Assembly (NCBI RefSeq): GCF_009650605.1
Contig: NZ_WAJT01000001.1
Span: 2,294,001-2,358,000 of the forward strand
Length of the DNA: 64,000 nt
Source: Labrenzia sp. CE80
GTDB taxonomy: Bacteria; Pseudomonadota; Alphaproteobacteria; Rhizobiales; Stappiaceae
Direction: 5' to 3'
Under the pieces are notes generated by a model. It searched no databases, was not told the origin of the DNA, and was given only the letters and a program-made list of their open reading frames with translations. The position numbers were made by a program, and so were the translations under genes. Numbering within the stretch: position 1 is the stretch's first letter; each line of letters opens with the position of its first letter. Of the stretch, positions 43,733-51,428 are shown piece by piece.

Positions 43733-43747
43733 GTGCGATTATCGCAC
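43733..43747 (-). promoter_or_regulatory. IclR-type operator (perfect 15-bp palindrome) before the TRAP genes
   Basis: GTGCGAT, one base, ATCGCAC. This closely resembles the GTTCGATAATCGCAC site reported for PcaR/PobR/PcaU regulators. The regulator gene just upstream (43865-44644) is of that subfamily. The site is 41 bases from the DctP start. Confidence 0.68.
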
Positions 43748-43864
43748 TAAATATTTTTTATACATCAATTGTTACTGCAGAGACCTACACTGTCAAACAA
43801 AACCTTTATGCAAATGCCGCAGTTATGGGCAGGGTGCATTTTAGGGCACTTGCACAGCAATTGA

Positions 43865-44644
43865 TCAAAGAAGTTCCGCGACCACCTTCGCGCATTCCCG
43901 CAGCGTTTCGATGATATTCTGTCGAACTTTAGGATCCTCAAACCGGGAAGCATCTCCGGAGACCCCAATCGCACTGGGTTCGGCGTTGTCTGGACGAACG
44001 GGAACTGCAACCGCGGCGACACCCGCCTCGAATTCGCCGACCACATATGCGTATCCCCGCTGCGCAGTCGCAGTTATATCCGCCGCAATTGCATCCCGGT
44101 CCATGTTTGTAGCGTTTGTGAATGGTGCGAGCGGCGCTGTCGCGATAAGCTTTTCGGCCTCACCGGCGGGATAACCCGCGACCAAGGCTCTGCCAATCGC
44201 ACTGCTCAACAAGGACAATTTTGAGCCGACGGTAAAGCCAATGCTTACGGAATTAGCCCTCGCCCCCGCATGAGCCACATAGACCGCCTGATCACCATCC
44301 ACCATAGCCATGGAGATCGGCTCAGAGATCTGGTTGGAGAAACTGCGGATTACGGGCTCGATAGTCTTGCCAAACTGACGTCCCTGCAGGAAGCCACCCG
44401 CCAGAACCAGAATACGAGGCGTCAATGAGAATACCCGGTCTTCCTGCTTCACATAGCCCAGATGCACCAGGGTCAGCACGAGCCGCCTTGTCGTGGCTCG
44501 GTCCAGCCCGGTCGTCCTTGCGATTTGTGGCAAAGTCAAATGGGTCGAGGATGTATCAAAGGCCTTTAGTACACTCATACCCTTGGCAAAGGTCAGCGAT
44601 ATGTCACGATCCTGAATCTTGCGCTCCATGTCGTTGGCCGTCAT
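43865..44644 (-). CDS. IclR-family regulator, PcaR/PobR/PcaU-like
   Basis: A 259-residue IclR-type regulator. The helix-turn-helix has LTLPQIARTTGLDRATTRR followed by LVLTLVHLGYV, and the next block FSLTPRILVLAGGFLQ is characteristic of the Pca/Pob aromatic-acid regulators. The effector domain includes AIGRALVAGYPAGEA. ATG 44644 is selected because GGGGGAG stands close upstream; the frame continues far upstream without a better start. It lies between the split Rieske genes and the TRAP genes on the same strand and probably controls both, as well as the divergent FNR operon. Confidence 0.88.
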   Translation of the reverse strand: MTANDMERKIQDRDISLTFAKGMSVLKAFDTSSTHLTLPQIARTTGLDRATTRRLVLTLVHLGYVKQEDRVFSLTPRILVLAGGFLQGRQFGKTIEPVIRSFSNQISEPISMAMVDGDQAVYVAHAGARANSVSIGFTVGSKLSLLSSAIGRALVAGYPAGEAEKLIATAPLAPFTNATNMDRDAIAADITATAQRGYAYVVGEFEAGVAAVAVPVRPDNAEPSAIGVSGDASRFEDPKVRQNIIETLRECAKVVAELL

Positions 44645-44816
44645 TTTAGCTCCCCCGCGCGGAGGGCCGATGAAGCATTCAACCACCGCTCTGCCTGTTT
44701 CTGCGTTTTCAATTTTACGTATCTCTGAATAATCACGATTTGCGCGACTATAAATCGAACGGTCTATAAAAACGCAAGAAAACGGCATGGCTAGTCGACC
44801 GACGGGTTGAACGTGG

Positions 44817-45551
44817 CTACAGCCGCAACGCCACCTCCAGAGATTGACGCCGAACCTGATCCGGACTTGCATTCACAAGGAGCCAATCCGCTGGCCGCAA
44901 GTGTTCGGGCATCGGAAGTGGCCAATCGTCCCACGAGGTTTCTGTCCCTCTATGGTCAGACCCAAAAGGCAGCGTCTGGACATCTCTGCCAACTTGCCGC
45001 CGAATGCCAAGGTTGGCCGCCTTCAGTGCGAAGCATTTTCCTGCTTGCCATCCAAGGTACTGGACCGCAGATAGCCGGACCTCATCGCCTGATGGCAAAG
45101 GCGCTCCAAGCGTCAGAAATGCCAGGGGAGCAAAGTCATTGACTTCATCAAACGCATCGCAGTCATTGATCAGCCCAACGCCACGCACGAAGGCTGGCTC
45201 GCCGAGACGAATGCCGTCTGGAAATAAGTCGTTCTCTTCCCGGCTATCGACGAAGATCCAGTCACCCGTTCCGGCAAGCCCCATACCGTCAGGCGTACTA
45301 AAGGCCAGCAAAAGCATATGATCGATCATTCCAGAATAGATTTTACGCAAATGGAGGGGAACTGGCGCATCTTCCGCGAGCCCTTCAATCTTCATGAAAG
45401 GCGCATGCAGGAGTGTAATCCACATAGCACTGAAGCCCTGACGTTGCAGAAGCTGCCTAATGCTTTCGCGCAAGGGAAAATACCCATCAAGGATGTCCTC
45501 GAAGGGACGCCCCTCCATTCGGCGGATCCCCAAGTCGCTAACGATAGTCAT
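44817..45551 (-). CDS. Protein of unknown function, operonic with the split Rieske oxygenase
   Basis: A 244-residue soluble protein with no signal peptide or membrane helix. I do not recognise its family. It has an N-terminal helical part (MEGRPFEDILDGYFPLRESI), a central mixed region with WIFVDSREENDLFPDGI and GLINDCDAFDEVNDFAPLAF, and a C-terminus rich in Trp, Pro and Asp. Start ATG 45551 has AGGCGG upstream; GTG or TTG starts further out are possible up to 45605. It is 82 bases downstream of the catalytic Rieske gene, in the same direction. It could be an accessory subunit or a later pathway enzyme. Confidence 0.7.
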   Translation of the reverse strand: MTIVSDLGIRRMEGRPFEDILDGYFPLRESIRQLLQRQGFSAMWITLLHAPFMKIEGLAEDAPVPLHLRKIYSGMIDHMLLLAFSTPDGMGLAGTGDWIFVDSREENDLFPDGIRLGEPAFVRGVGLINDCDAFDEVNDFAPLAFLTLGAPLPSGDEVRLSAVQYLGWQAGKCFALKAANLGIRRQVGRDVQTLPFGSDHRGTETSWDDWPLPMPEHLRPADWLLVNASPDQVRRQSLEVALRL

Positions 45552-45632
45552 TGATCCGCCTAAATCGTTCCGTTTCGGGCGGTGAAATGACCCAACCCTG
45601 TTCAATTCACACCCAATGCCTCAGATTAAAGC

Positions 45633-46859
45633 TCAGACGGTGGCGTCCCAGGGGCATTCAGCCCGACGCTGCTTGTCCGCCTCCCAGCTTGCCTCTTTCC
45701 AGTCCCCTGTAGAGGTAATGGCATCATTTGACAGTGGCCCTACGATAGTCGCTGCGGCCTCGTCACGCATGAGAAGAGCGTCTTCCCGATTGCCCTCGAC
45801 AGCCTTGATCGCCTTGCGAAGCATCAGCCGATAACGAACGATTGCCGCATCCCCTCGCCCGAGATGCTCGCGCGTCCGGTCCTGGATCTGCCCCATGCTC
45901 TCCACTGCCCATTGGTCATGAACGTTGATATCGAGCCCCATGCCCGTGTAGGTCAGGGTCTTTTGCTCCTCTGGATCGAAGCGATAATCGTTCGAACGGT
46001 TCTTCAACGGAGCGTAGTCTGGCAACCGGTGTTCCTTCAGTCGCTGTTCGCGCATAAGCTGCTTATCAACCGGCTTGGCGAAGCTCGTGAAGAGCGTATA
46101 CCAATAGCAATTCTCGTCATCGATTGGCACATGCCACTGGGTAATGGTCATCTCCCGCGACATCGGAATACAAATCGCTTCCGGGAAAATCTGATTGGTC
46201 ACTCGGACATGGGTAAAATCGTTTTCCAGATGCCGCAGCGCAGTAATTTTGAGGCCAAAATTCGTTTCCTCCACCTCAATGTCCGGGCGCGGGTATTCCC
46301 TCAGAACCTGAGTCATCGGCATGTTCGTATGGGCAGCCTTGTCGCGAAACTGCTTACCGTAACTGTCTTCAGGATCTTCGTCCTGCAGAAAGCGGTGCAA
46401 GAAGGAAGCGTGTGATGGATCGATTCCGACTTCGAGAGCTTGCAGCCAGTTGCACTCCCAAATTCCCTTGAAGGCAAAGACATGGCTGTCGGGCGCTCGA
46501 AAACAATCGAATTTCGGGAAAGCTGGCGCCGAACCTGGGCCCATATAAGCGAAATACATGCCCTTCATCTCAACGACCGGATAGCGCGGGCCATTCTGTG
46601 CCACTTCAATAGCATCCGGCTCCGGATAGTAGGCCGGCGGCTCGTCCGGGCATGCTTCGCGGGTCAGGAGAACGAATTCACCATTTGACTGACGAACCAG
46701 AACCAGCCTTTCCCCCAAAAGGTTTACCGGCACCATCGGCCTCGCCTCAGTCAATTCATCCGTCAAAGCGGCTGGCTGCCAATAGCGGCGCAAGACTTCT
46801 CCAGCAGAGGTTCCAGGTCCGATGCGTGTAATCTGATCGTTCAGCTTCTGAGAAATCAT
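45633..46859 (-). CDS. Rieske-type oxygenase catalytic protein that lacks the Rieske cluster ligands
   Basis: A 408-residue relative of phthalate-dioxygenase-type ring-hydroxylating oxygenase alpha subunits. The catalytic domain looks intact: NWLQALEVGIDPSHASFLH at about 137-155 gives His150 and His155 with the bridging Asp147, and Asp337 can complete the iron triad. The N-terminal domain keeps the flanking blocks RIGPGTSAGEVLRRYWQP and VPVNLLGERLVLVRQ. The part that should hold CxH and CxxH is replaced by a short segment around ACPDEPPAYYPEPDA, so it cannot bind a [2Fe-2S] cluster. The next upstream gene encodes just that missing Rieske domain. NdmC of the caffeine N-demethylase system is a precedent for such a split. 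Confidence 0.87.
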   Translation of the reverse strand: MISQKLNDQITRIGPGTSAGEVLRRYWQPAALTDELTEARPMVPVNLLGERLVLVRQSNGEFVLLTREACPDEPPAYYPEPDAIEVAQNGPRYPVVEMKGMYFAYMGPGSAPAFPKFDCFRAPDSHVFAFKGIWECNWLQALEVGIDPSHASFLHRFLQDEDPEDSYGKQFRDKAAHTNMPMTQVLREYPRPDIEVEETNFGLKITALRHLENDFTHVRVTNQIFPEAICIPMSREMTITQWHVPIDDENCYWYTLFTSFAKPVDKQLMREQRLKEHRLPDYAPLKNRSNDYRFDPEEQKTLTYTGMGLDINVHDQWAVESMGQIQDRTREHLGRGDAAIVRYRLMLRKAIKAVEGNREDALLMRDEAAATIVGPLSNDAITSTGDWKEASWEADKQRRAECPWDATV

Positions 46860-46921
46860 CTGGATGTCCTTTCAACTGGAAATCGCGCCATGGTGAGATC
46901 GGACGCACTGATATCTACGCC

Positions 46922-47338
46922 TCAGGAAAGCGGTGGTTCTGCAAAAACTGTATCGGCGGTCGGCACTCCCTCGCCCATATAGGCAAAAATGACGCCGTCT
47001 TTTTCGGTTAGCGGATAGCTGGGGAGCTTTATCGTCTTGTACATTGTTGAATCTTCCGGCTCGGCGGGCTGCTCCTGACATTGACCTGTGCGATCGAAAT
47101 GCCACCCATGGAATGGACATCGCAGGCCATTGTCTTCACGACGACCGAAACACAAATCCGCGCCGCGATGCGGGCAGTGCCGACCGATCAGGCCAAGTTC
47201 GCCTTCGTCGTCGCGAAATAGAACGAGCGACTGACCATAGAGGGTTACCGGCACTACCGGACGTGTCCCGTCGAGTTCGCTCAAAAGCGCAGCCTTTACC
47301 CAGGCATCTGGTGCAGTCGAAGTGCTTTCACTCATCAT
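46922..47338 (-). CDS. Stand-alone Rieske domain protein, partner of the cluster-less oxygenase
   Basis: A 138-residue protein made of only the Rieske domain of an oxygenase alpha subunit. The cluster ligands are Cys55 and His57 (RHCPHRGADL) and Cys74 and His77 (RCPFHGWHF), with 16 residues between the pairs. The GQCQEQPAEPEDS and GVIFAYMGEG blocks that follow are those of alpha subunits, not of ordinary Rieske ferredoxins, which are shorter. It stops just where a catalytic domain would begin. ATG 47338 or 47335 could be used. It should accept electrons from the divergent FNR/flavodoxin pair and pass them to the catalytic protein encoded 62 bases downstream. Confidence 0.88.
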   Translation of the reverse strand: MMSESTSTAPDAWVKAALLSELDGTRPVVPVTLYGQSLVLFRDDEGELGLIGRHCPHRGADLCFGRREDNGLRCPFHGWHFDRTGQCQEQPAEPEDSTMYKTIKLPSYPLTEKDGVIFAYMGEGVPTADTVFAEPPLS

Positions 47339-47429
47339 TCCAGTCCCGTCGACCCCCCATTCATTTACTCGCTCCCTCAAAGCCAGGCCTTGATCTGCTC
47401 TTCTTGGCCCGCTTTACGATTAACATTTT

Positions 47430-47444
47430 GTGCGTTATATGAAC
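47430..47444. promoter_or_regulatory. Probable second IclR operator in the Rieske/FNR divergent promoter
   Basis: GTGCG, five bases, TGAAC; on the other strand GTTCA...CGCAC. The two half-sites and their 15-base span match the Pca/Pob-type site (GTTC...CGCAC), although the centre differs. It is between the divergent Rieske and FNR genes. Confidence 0.45.
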
Positions 47445-47465
47445 ATATGAACTACTATCGAACAT

Positions 47466-47485
47466 ACTTCATTTCCAAATGAAGT
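47466..47485. promoter_or_regulatory. Perfect 20-bp palindrome in the Rieske/FNR divergent promoter
   Basis: ACTTCATTT (47466-47474), CC, AAATGAAGT (47477-47485). The symmetry is complete over nine bases per arm. It lies between the start of the stand-alone Rieske gene (47338) and FNR (47603) and is probably an operator; the binding protein is not known. Confidence 0.6.
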
Positions 47486-47602
47486 CAAATGGGCCTGATG
47501 GAACAGACTGAGAGAGGGGGTCTGCCGGTTGCTGAATAGAGGACGTGACCCAAAAACTGGAACCATTCACCAAAGGCGACTAAGCGAAGGGCCTATAGAA
47601 TA

Positions 47603-48835
47603 ATGTCGGGACAGATAGCGATCGTAGGCGCCGGACCTTCTGGCTGCTATTTAGCGCAGGCTCTTTTAAAGCTCGCGCCAGATCTGAAAGTAGATCTGAT
47701 AGATGCCCTCCCCGTTCCCTTTGGCTTAACGCGATATGGTGTAGCTGCAGATCACCAGGGTACAAAGGCTGTCACGAGGCAGTTTGCACGCACTTTCGAA
47801 CGGCAGGGCGCTCGTTTTTTCGGCAATGTTAGGGTCGGCCGCGATCTATCGCTCGCTCAAATCAGCTCGGCTTACGATGCGACCGTACTGGCTGCAGGCC
47901 TTAGTTCTGATCGTCCTCTTGACATTCCAGGTGGTGACCTACCGCAAGTCTATGGCTCCGCCCGGCTCACACGCGCGCTTAACGAGCATCCCGATGCTGT
48001 CACCTTGCCTGACCTCGGCGCGCATCCGGTGATACTGGGAAATGGAAATGTCGCCGTCGATTTGCTGCGCATTCTTTGTAAAAACCCTGCCGAATTTGAC
48101 GGGTCCGATCTTGGTCCCGGCCCCACCGCATGGCTCGCGGCGAATAACATCGAGACCATCACCATCGTCGGGCGCTCACCCGCTGCAAAAGCCAAGTTTG
48201 ACCCTGTGATGGTGCGAGAACTGCGGAAACTGGAAAACATTCACGTTACGATGGACGAACCAGAGTCTTCTTCTGCACCGGAAGAGCAAAAGAAACTCCA
48301 GGCGCTACACGACCTGAACGGTCATGGGACAGGTTCAGTCCGCGTCAACTTCCGCTTTGGAATACAGCCTTTGGCCGTCGAAGGTGACAGTCGCGTCACA
48401 GGCCTGCGCGTTGCGGCCGTAGAAAGTGAAGAAATTATTGGCGCGACGTCTCTCATCACTGCCATTGGCTTCATGTCTGATGGCGACCTCAACCGGGACA
48501 CGTTGATCACCAAAGCAGCGCCGCAGCAGGGCGGGAAGCTTGATGAAAGGCTCTATTCTGCAGGCTGGTTCCGCCATGGACCCCGCGGAACGATCCCACA
48601 GAGCCGAGCCGATGCCCAAGACACGGCCGCGTTGATCCTGAGCGAGCTCACCATAGATCCTGCTCGTATGGGAGCAACCATCTTTGCCGAGTTACCCGAT
48701 TGCACCGACTATCTGGGCTGGCAGCAGATCGATAGAGTGGAGCAAGGTCAGAGCCTCCCCGGTCGCTGCAGACAGAAAATCACCTCGACAAAAAAGCTCA
48801 TAAACGTGGCAAAACAGCGGGGCCAAAACCTATGA
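47603..48835 (+). CDS. Adrenodoxin-reductase-type ferredoxin/flavodoxin-NADP+ reductase
   Basis: A 410-residue flavoprotein of the FprA/adrenodoxin reductase family that oxidises NADPH and reduces a small electron carrier. It has the FAD motif IVGAGPSGCYLAQALL near residues 7-22, FGLTRYGVAADHQGTK near 41-56, the NADP-binding GNGNVAVDLLRIL near 149-161 and a final GWFRHGPRGTIPQSRADA block. It is divergent from the split Rieske oxygenase genes and overlaps the flavodoxin gene by four bases. That makes it the likely start of the electron chain to the oxygenase. Confidence 0.9.
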   Translation: MSGQIAIVGAGPSGCYLAQALLKLAPDLKVDLIDALPVPFGLTRYGVAADHQGTKAVTRQFARTFERQGARFFGNVRVGRDLSLAQISSAYDATVLAAGLSSDRPLDIPGGDLPQVYGSARLTRALNEHPDAVTLPDLGAHPVILGNGNVAVDLLRILCKNPAEFDGSDLGPGPTAWLAANNIETITIVGRSPAAKAKFDPVMVRELRKLENIHVTMDEPESSSAPEEQKKLQALHDLNGHGTGSVRVNFRFGIQPLAVEGDSRVTGLRVAAVESEEIIGATSLITAIGFMSDGDLNRDTLITKAAPQQGGKLDERLYSAGWFRHGPRGTIPQSRADAQDTAALILSELTIDPARMGATIFAELPDCTDYLGWQQIDRVEQGQSLPGRCRQKITSTKKLINVAKQRGQNL

Positions 48836-49296
48836 AAGTTTCTGTCCTTTACGGCACCGAAACCGGGAACGCGGAAATGCTGGCTGACGACATACGGTCG
48901 GCGCTGTGCGGCAAGCATGACATCAACTGCATCAATTTGGCCGACCTCGATCCTGGCGCCCTCAGCAGCGAAACGTTCCACGTATTCGTGTGCTCGACCT
49001 ATGGTGACGGCGAACTGCCGGCCTCGGCCAAGCCATTTGCCGAAGAGTTGGCCAGAACCGGAGATGGCCTATCTGGCATTCAGTTTGCAGTCTTCGGGCT
49101 AGGAGACGCTGAATATGCCGAGACATTCACCCATGGATCCCTGAAGCTCGCAGAGCTGCTCAAGTCATGCGGCGCCACGCAAGTCGGAGAACGCATGACA
49201 CACGACGCTTCTGGCGACTGCCTGCCAGAAGACGTTGCTGTGCCGTGGATCTCCGAGATCCTCAACCAGTTTCCCGTACACTCGAAGGAAATGTAG
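48832..49296 (+). CDS. Flavodoxin (MioC/sulfite-reductase flavodoxin-like)
   Basis: A 154-residue FMN-binding flavodoxin domain. The phosphate-binding loop is YGTETGNAE at residues 7-15, and the FMN ring contacts are STYGDGELP near 62-70 and FGLGDAEYAETF near 87-98. It is translationally coupled to the FNR gene. The pairing suggests NADPH to FNR to flavodoxin to Rieske protein, an unusual route because Rieske oxygenases mostly use [2Fe-2S] ferredoxins. The start overlaps the FNR stop as ATGA. Confidence 0.88.
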   Translation: MKVSVLYGTETGNAEMLADDIRSALCGKHDINCINLADLDPGALSSETFHVFVCSTYGDGELPASAKPFAEELARTGDGLSGIQFAVFGLGDAEYAETFTHGSLKLAELLKSCGATQVGERMTHDASGDCLPEDVAVPWISEILNQFPVHSKEM

Positions 49297-49299
49297 ATC

Positions 49300-50760
49300 G
49301 TGGATGAGCCTTCCAAAATCACCCCAGCGGATCTGAGATCTGACAAGTCCTGGTACAGCGACGAAGAACTGCAGATGGCAGCTGACATTCTTGATGAAGT
49401 CAGTGCCAATGGCGTGGAGACCATTCGCCTCGCCTTTGCTGACCAGCATGGTGTTCTGCGCGGGAAAACCATTGTTGCAGCGGGTCTCGCCTCTGCCTTC
49501 CGAAATGGTATGGCGATGACCTCAACATTGCTGCTTAAAGACACATCCCACCGCACCGTCTTTCCCGTCTGGGAAGACGATATCGGCTTTGGCGCCAACA
49601 ATCTTACCGGCGCCGGTGACATCCTCATCCTTCCAGATCCATCAACCTTCAAGACCCTGCCCTGGTCCTCGCACAGCGGCTGGATGTTATGCGACGTGCG
49701 TTACAAGGACGGTAGCAAGATGCCCTTCTGCGTCCGTACGGCGTTGAAGGAGGCAGAGGCCAATCTCGCCAAAGACGGCTATGCCATGATGTGCGGCCTG
49801 GAATTCGAGTTCTATGTCTTCCGTATGGAAAATGCCCACCTTGGCCATGGCGATGCCGGGATGCCTTCGACACCGCCTGAAACCAGCCTTGTTTCTCATG
49901 GCTACCAGTATCTGACCGAAGCCCGGTACGATGCACTGGAAGACATCATGGACGACCTGCGCCGCGCCTGCCAGGCGTTGGCCCTACCAGTGCGCTCCAT
50001 GGAGGCTGAATTTGGACCAAGTCAATGCGAGTTCACCTTCGAGCCCGCCACTCCCCTTGCAAATGCGGACCACACGGTCCTGTTCCGCTCAGCAGTCAAA
50101 CAGATCTGTGCTCGTAAAGGCCTGCACGCGACTTTCATGTGCCGGCCAAAACTGGAAGGCATTGTTCCCAGCGGCTTGCATATGCACCAGTCAATTATTG
50201 ACCTGAAGACCCGAGCCAACTTGATGATCCCTGACAGTGCGTCCAGCCTGTCACCGATCGCCAGCAACTGGATCGCGGGTCTGCTGGAACACGCCGCAGA
50301 AAGCTGCCTCCTTACCACACCGACGGTCAACGGATACAAGCGGTATCAACCCTACCAGCTGGCGCCCGACCGTATTCAGTGGGGGCGCGACAATAAGGGA
50401 GCAATGGTGCGCGGGTTGATGGCGCCTGGAGACCAGGCCTCGCGGATCGAGAACCGAATTGGCGAACCCACGGCCAACCCGTATCTCTTTATCGCCTCTC
50501 AAATACTCTCCGGCCATGACGGGATAAAGCGAAACCTGCAGGCTCCAGACCCGGTGGAGAACCCCTACACAAGCGATGCTGTCAACTTGCCGAAAAGCCT
50601 GATCGCGGCCCTGGAACGCTTCGACGCCAGTACTTTCTATCCCGAGGCGATGGGATCTGATCTCTGTGCCTATCTGTCACGTATCAAACACGCAGAGTGG
50701 GATCGATACCTGATGACCGTTTCAGAATGGGAGCAGCGTGAATACTTTTCGCTGTTTTAA
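49300..50760 (+). CDS. Glutamine-synthetase-like ATP-dependent gamma-glutamyl ligase
   Basis: A 486-residue type I glutamine synthetase relative. It has the beta-grasp N-terminal part (VETIRLAFADQHGVLRGKTI) and a catalytic domain with GLEFEFYVF, EFGPSQCEFTF, VPSGLHMHQSI and the C-terminal NRIGEPTANPYLFIASQI. The family includes PuuA, GlnT, IpuC and the aniline-pathway enzymes AtdA1/TdnQ, which join glutamate to an amine. Start is GTG 49300, preceded by AAGGA. Its place beside an oxygenase suggests it glutamylates an amine before hydroxylation, as in aniline degradation. The link to ordinary ammonia assimilation is weak because of this context. Confidence 0.85.
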   Translation: MDEPSKITPADLRSDKSWYSDEELQMAADILDEVSANGVETIRLAFADQHGVLRGKTIVAAGLASAFRNGMAMTSTLLLKDTSHRTVFPVWEDDIGFGANNLTGAGDILILPDPSTFKTLPWSSHSGWMLCDVRYKDGSKMPFCVRTALKEAEANLAKDGYAMMCGLEFEFYVFRMENAHLGHGDAGMPSTPPETSLVSHGYQYLTEARYDALEDIMDDLRRACQALALPVRSMEAEFGPSQCEFTFEPATPLANADHTVLFRSAVKQICARKGLHATFMCRPKLEGIVPSGLHMHQSIIDLKTRANLMIPDSASSLSPIASNWIAGLLEHAAESCLLTTPTVNGYKRYQPYQLAPDRIQWGRDNKGAMVRGLMAPGDQASRIENRIGEPTANPYLFIASQILSGHDGIKRNLQAPDPVENPYTSDAVNLPKSLIAALERFDASTFYPEAMGSDLCAYLSRIKHAEWDRYLMTVSEWEQREYFSLF

Positions 50761-50763
50761 ATC

Positions 50764-51132
50764 ATGCCCCATTTTGTCATTGAGTATTCAGCCCCCTCGG
50801 AAACCTCCCCTGCAATAGACTTCGCCGCGCTTATGGAACAGCTCGGCCAGGCAGCCGCAGACACCGGAGTGATGAAGCTTGAGGACATCAAGCTTCGTTC
50901 AATTCCTTTCGAAACCTTCAGGCTTAACGATGGTTCGCAAAGCTTCCTTCATCTGACTGTGTCTCTTCTGGAAGGCCGCACACCGCAGCAAAAGGCTGCA
51001 CTGGCCCTCACGTGCCGTGCGACCTTGGTCAGTCTTTGCCCCGATATCAATGCCATCAGCGTCGACATCCGCGATATGGACGGTCATGCCTATAAAAAGC
51101 GGGTTTCAGGAGATCGTCCATTGTTGACATAG
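50764..51132 (+). CDS. CHMI-like tautomerase (5-carboxymethyl-2-hydroxymuconate isomerase family)
   Basis: A 122-residue protein starting MPHFVIEYSA, with Pro2 as the catalytic N-terminal proline after methionine removal. The rest matches the CHMI/HpcD family of the tautomerase superfamily, including FLHLTVSLLEGRTPQQK near residues 57-73. It would convert an enol to a keto isomer in a ring-cleavage product. It lies three bases after the ligase gene and is the last gene of the FNR operon. No other homoprotocatechuate genes are present, so the exact substrate is unclear. Confidence 0.8.
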   Translation: MPHFVIEYSAPSETSPAIDFAALMEQLGQAAADTGVMKLEDIKLRSIPFETFRLNDGSQSFLHLTVSLLEGRTPQQKAALALTCRATLVSLCPDINAISVDIRDMDGHAYKKRVSGDRPLLT

Positions 51133-51428
51133 GCTGCTTGGCCGACGATGTACTTTGTCAGAGGATGGAGCGTTCTCGACATTTTATCCTGACTTTACCG
51201 GCATGAGGCGTCTCTAAAAAAGTCTCGCTTCGCAACCAACTGACCACAATCTTGAAATGCGGCTTGTTGTTTTCCTCCGCGACCGCAAGCATTTCGAAAA
51301 TGCCATCGCATCGATCCTTCGTACATCTGTGTTGAAGCCGAACAATCGCCTCCAACCCCACCCATGACTAGAACCTTTCGCCCGAAGGCTTGAGTGGACA
51401 GCGCGACCCGACCGTTTCATGGGCAATT
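51133..51428. other. Intergenic region between the CHMI-like and XRE genes
   Basis: About 300 bases between convergent genes. Short open stretches on the minus strand have protein-like composition but no recognisable family, and none has a good start. It could be a decayed fragment. No terminator was found. Confidence 0.35.

Noticed and set aside
43733..43747. Treating this palindrome as a terminator for the IclR gene
   Set aside because: There is no U-run directly after the stem, the arms are short for a terminator, and the sequence fits a regulator site.
45864..46415. A 183-codon open frame on the plus strand
   Set aside because: Antisense to the catalytic Rieske-type gene, with no protein family seen.
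49300..50760. Ordinary glutamine synthetase for ammonia assimilation
   Set aside because: The sequence lacks the look of GlnA and the gene is embedded in an oxygenase operon, so a gamma-glutamyl amine ligase is preferred.
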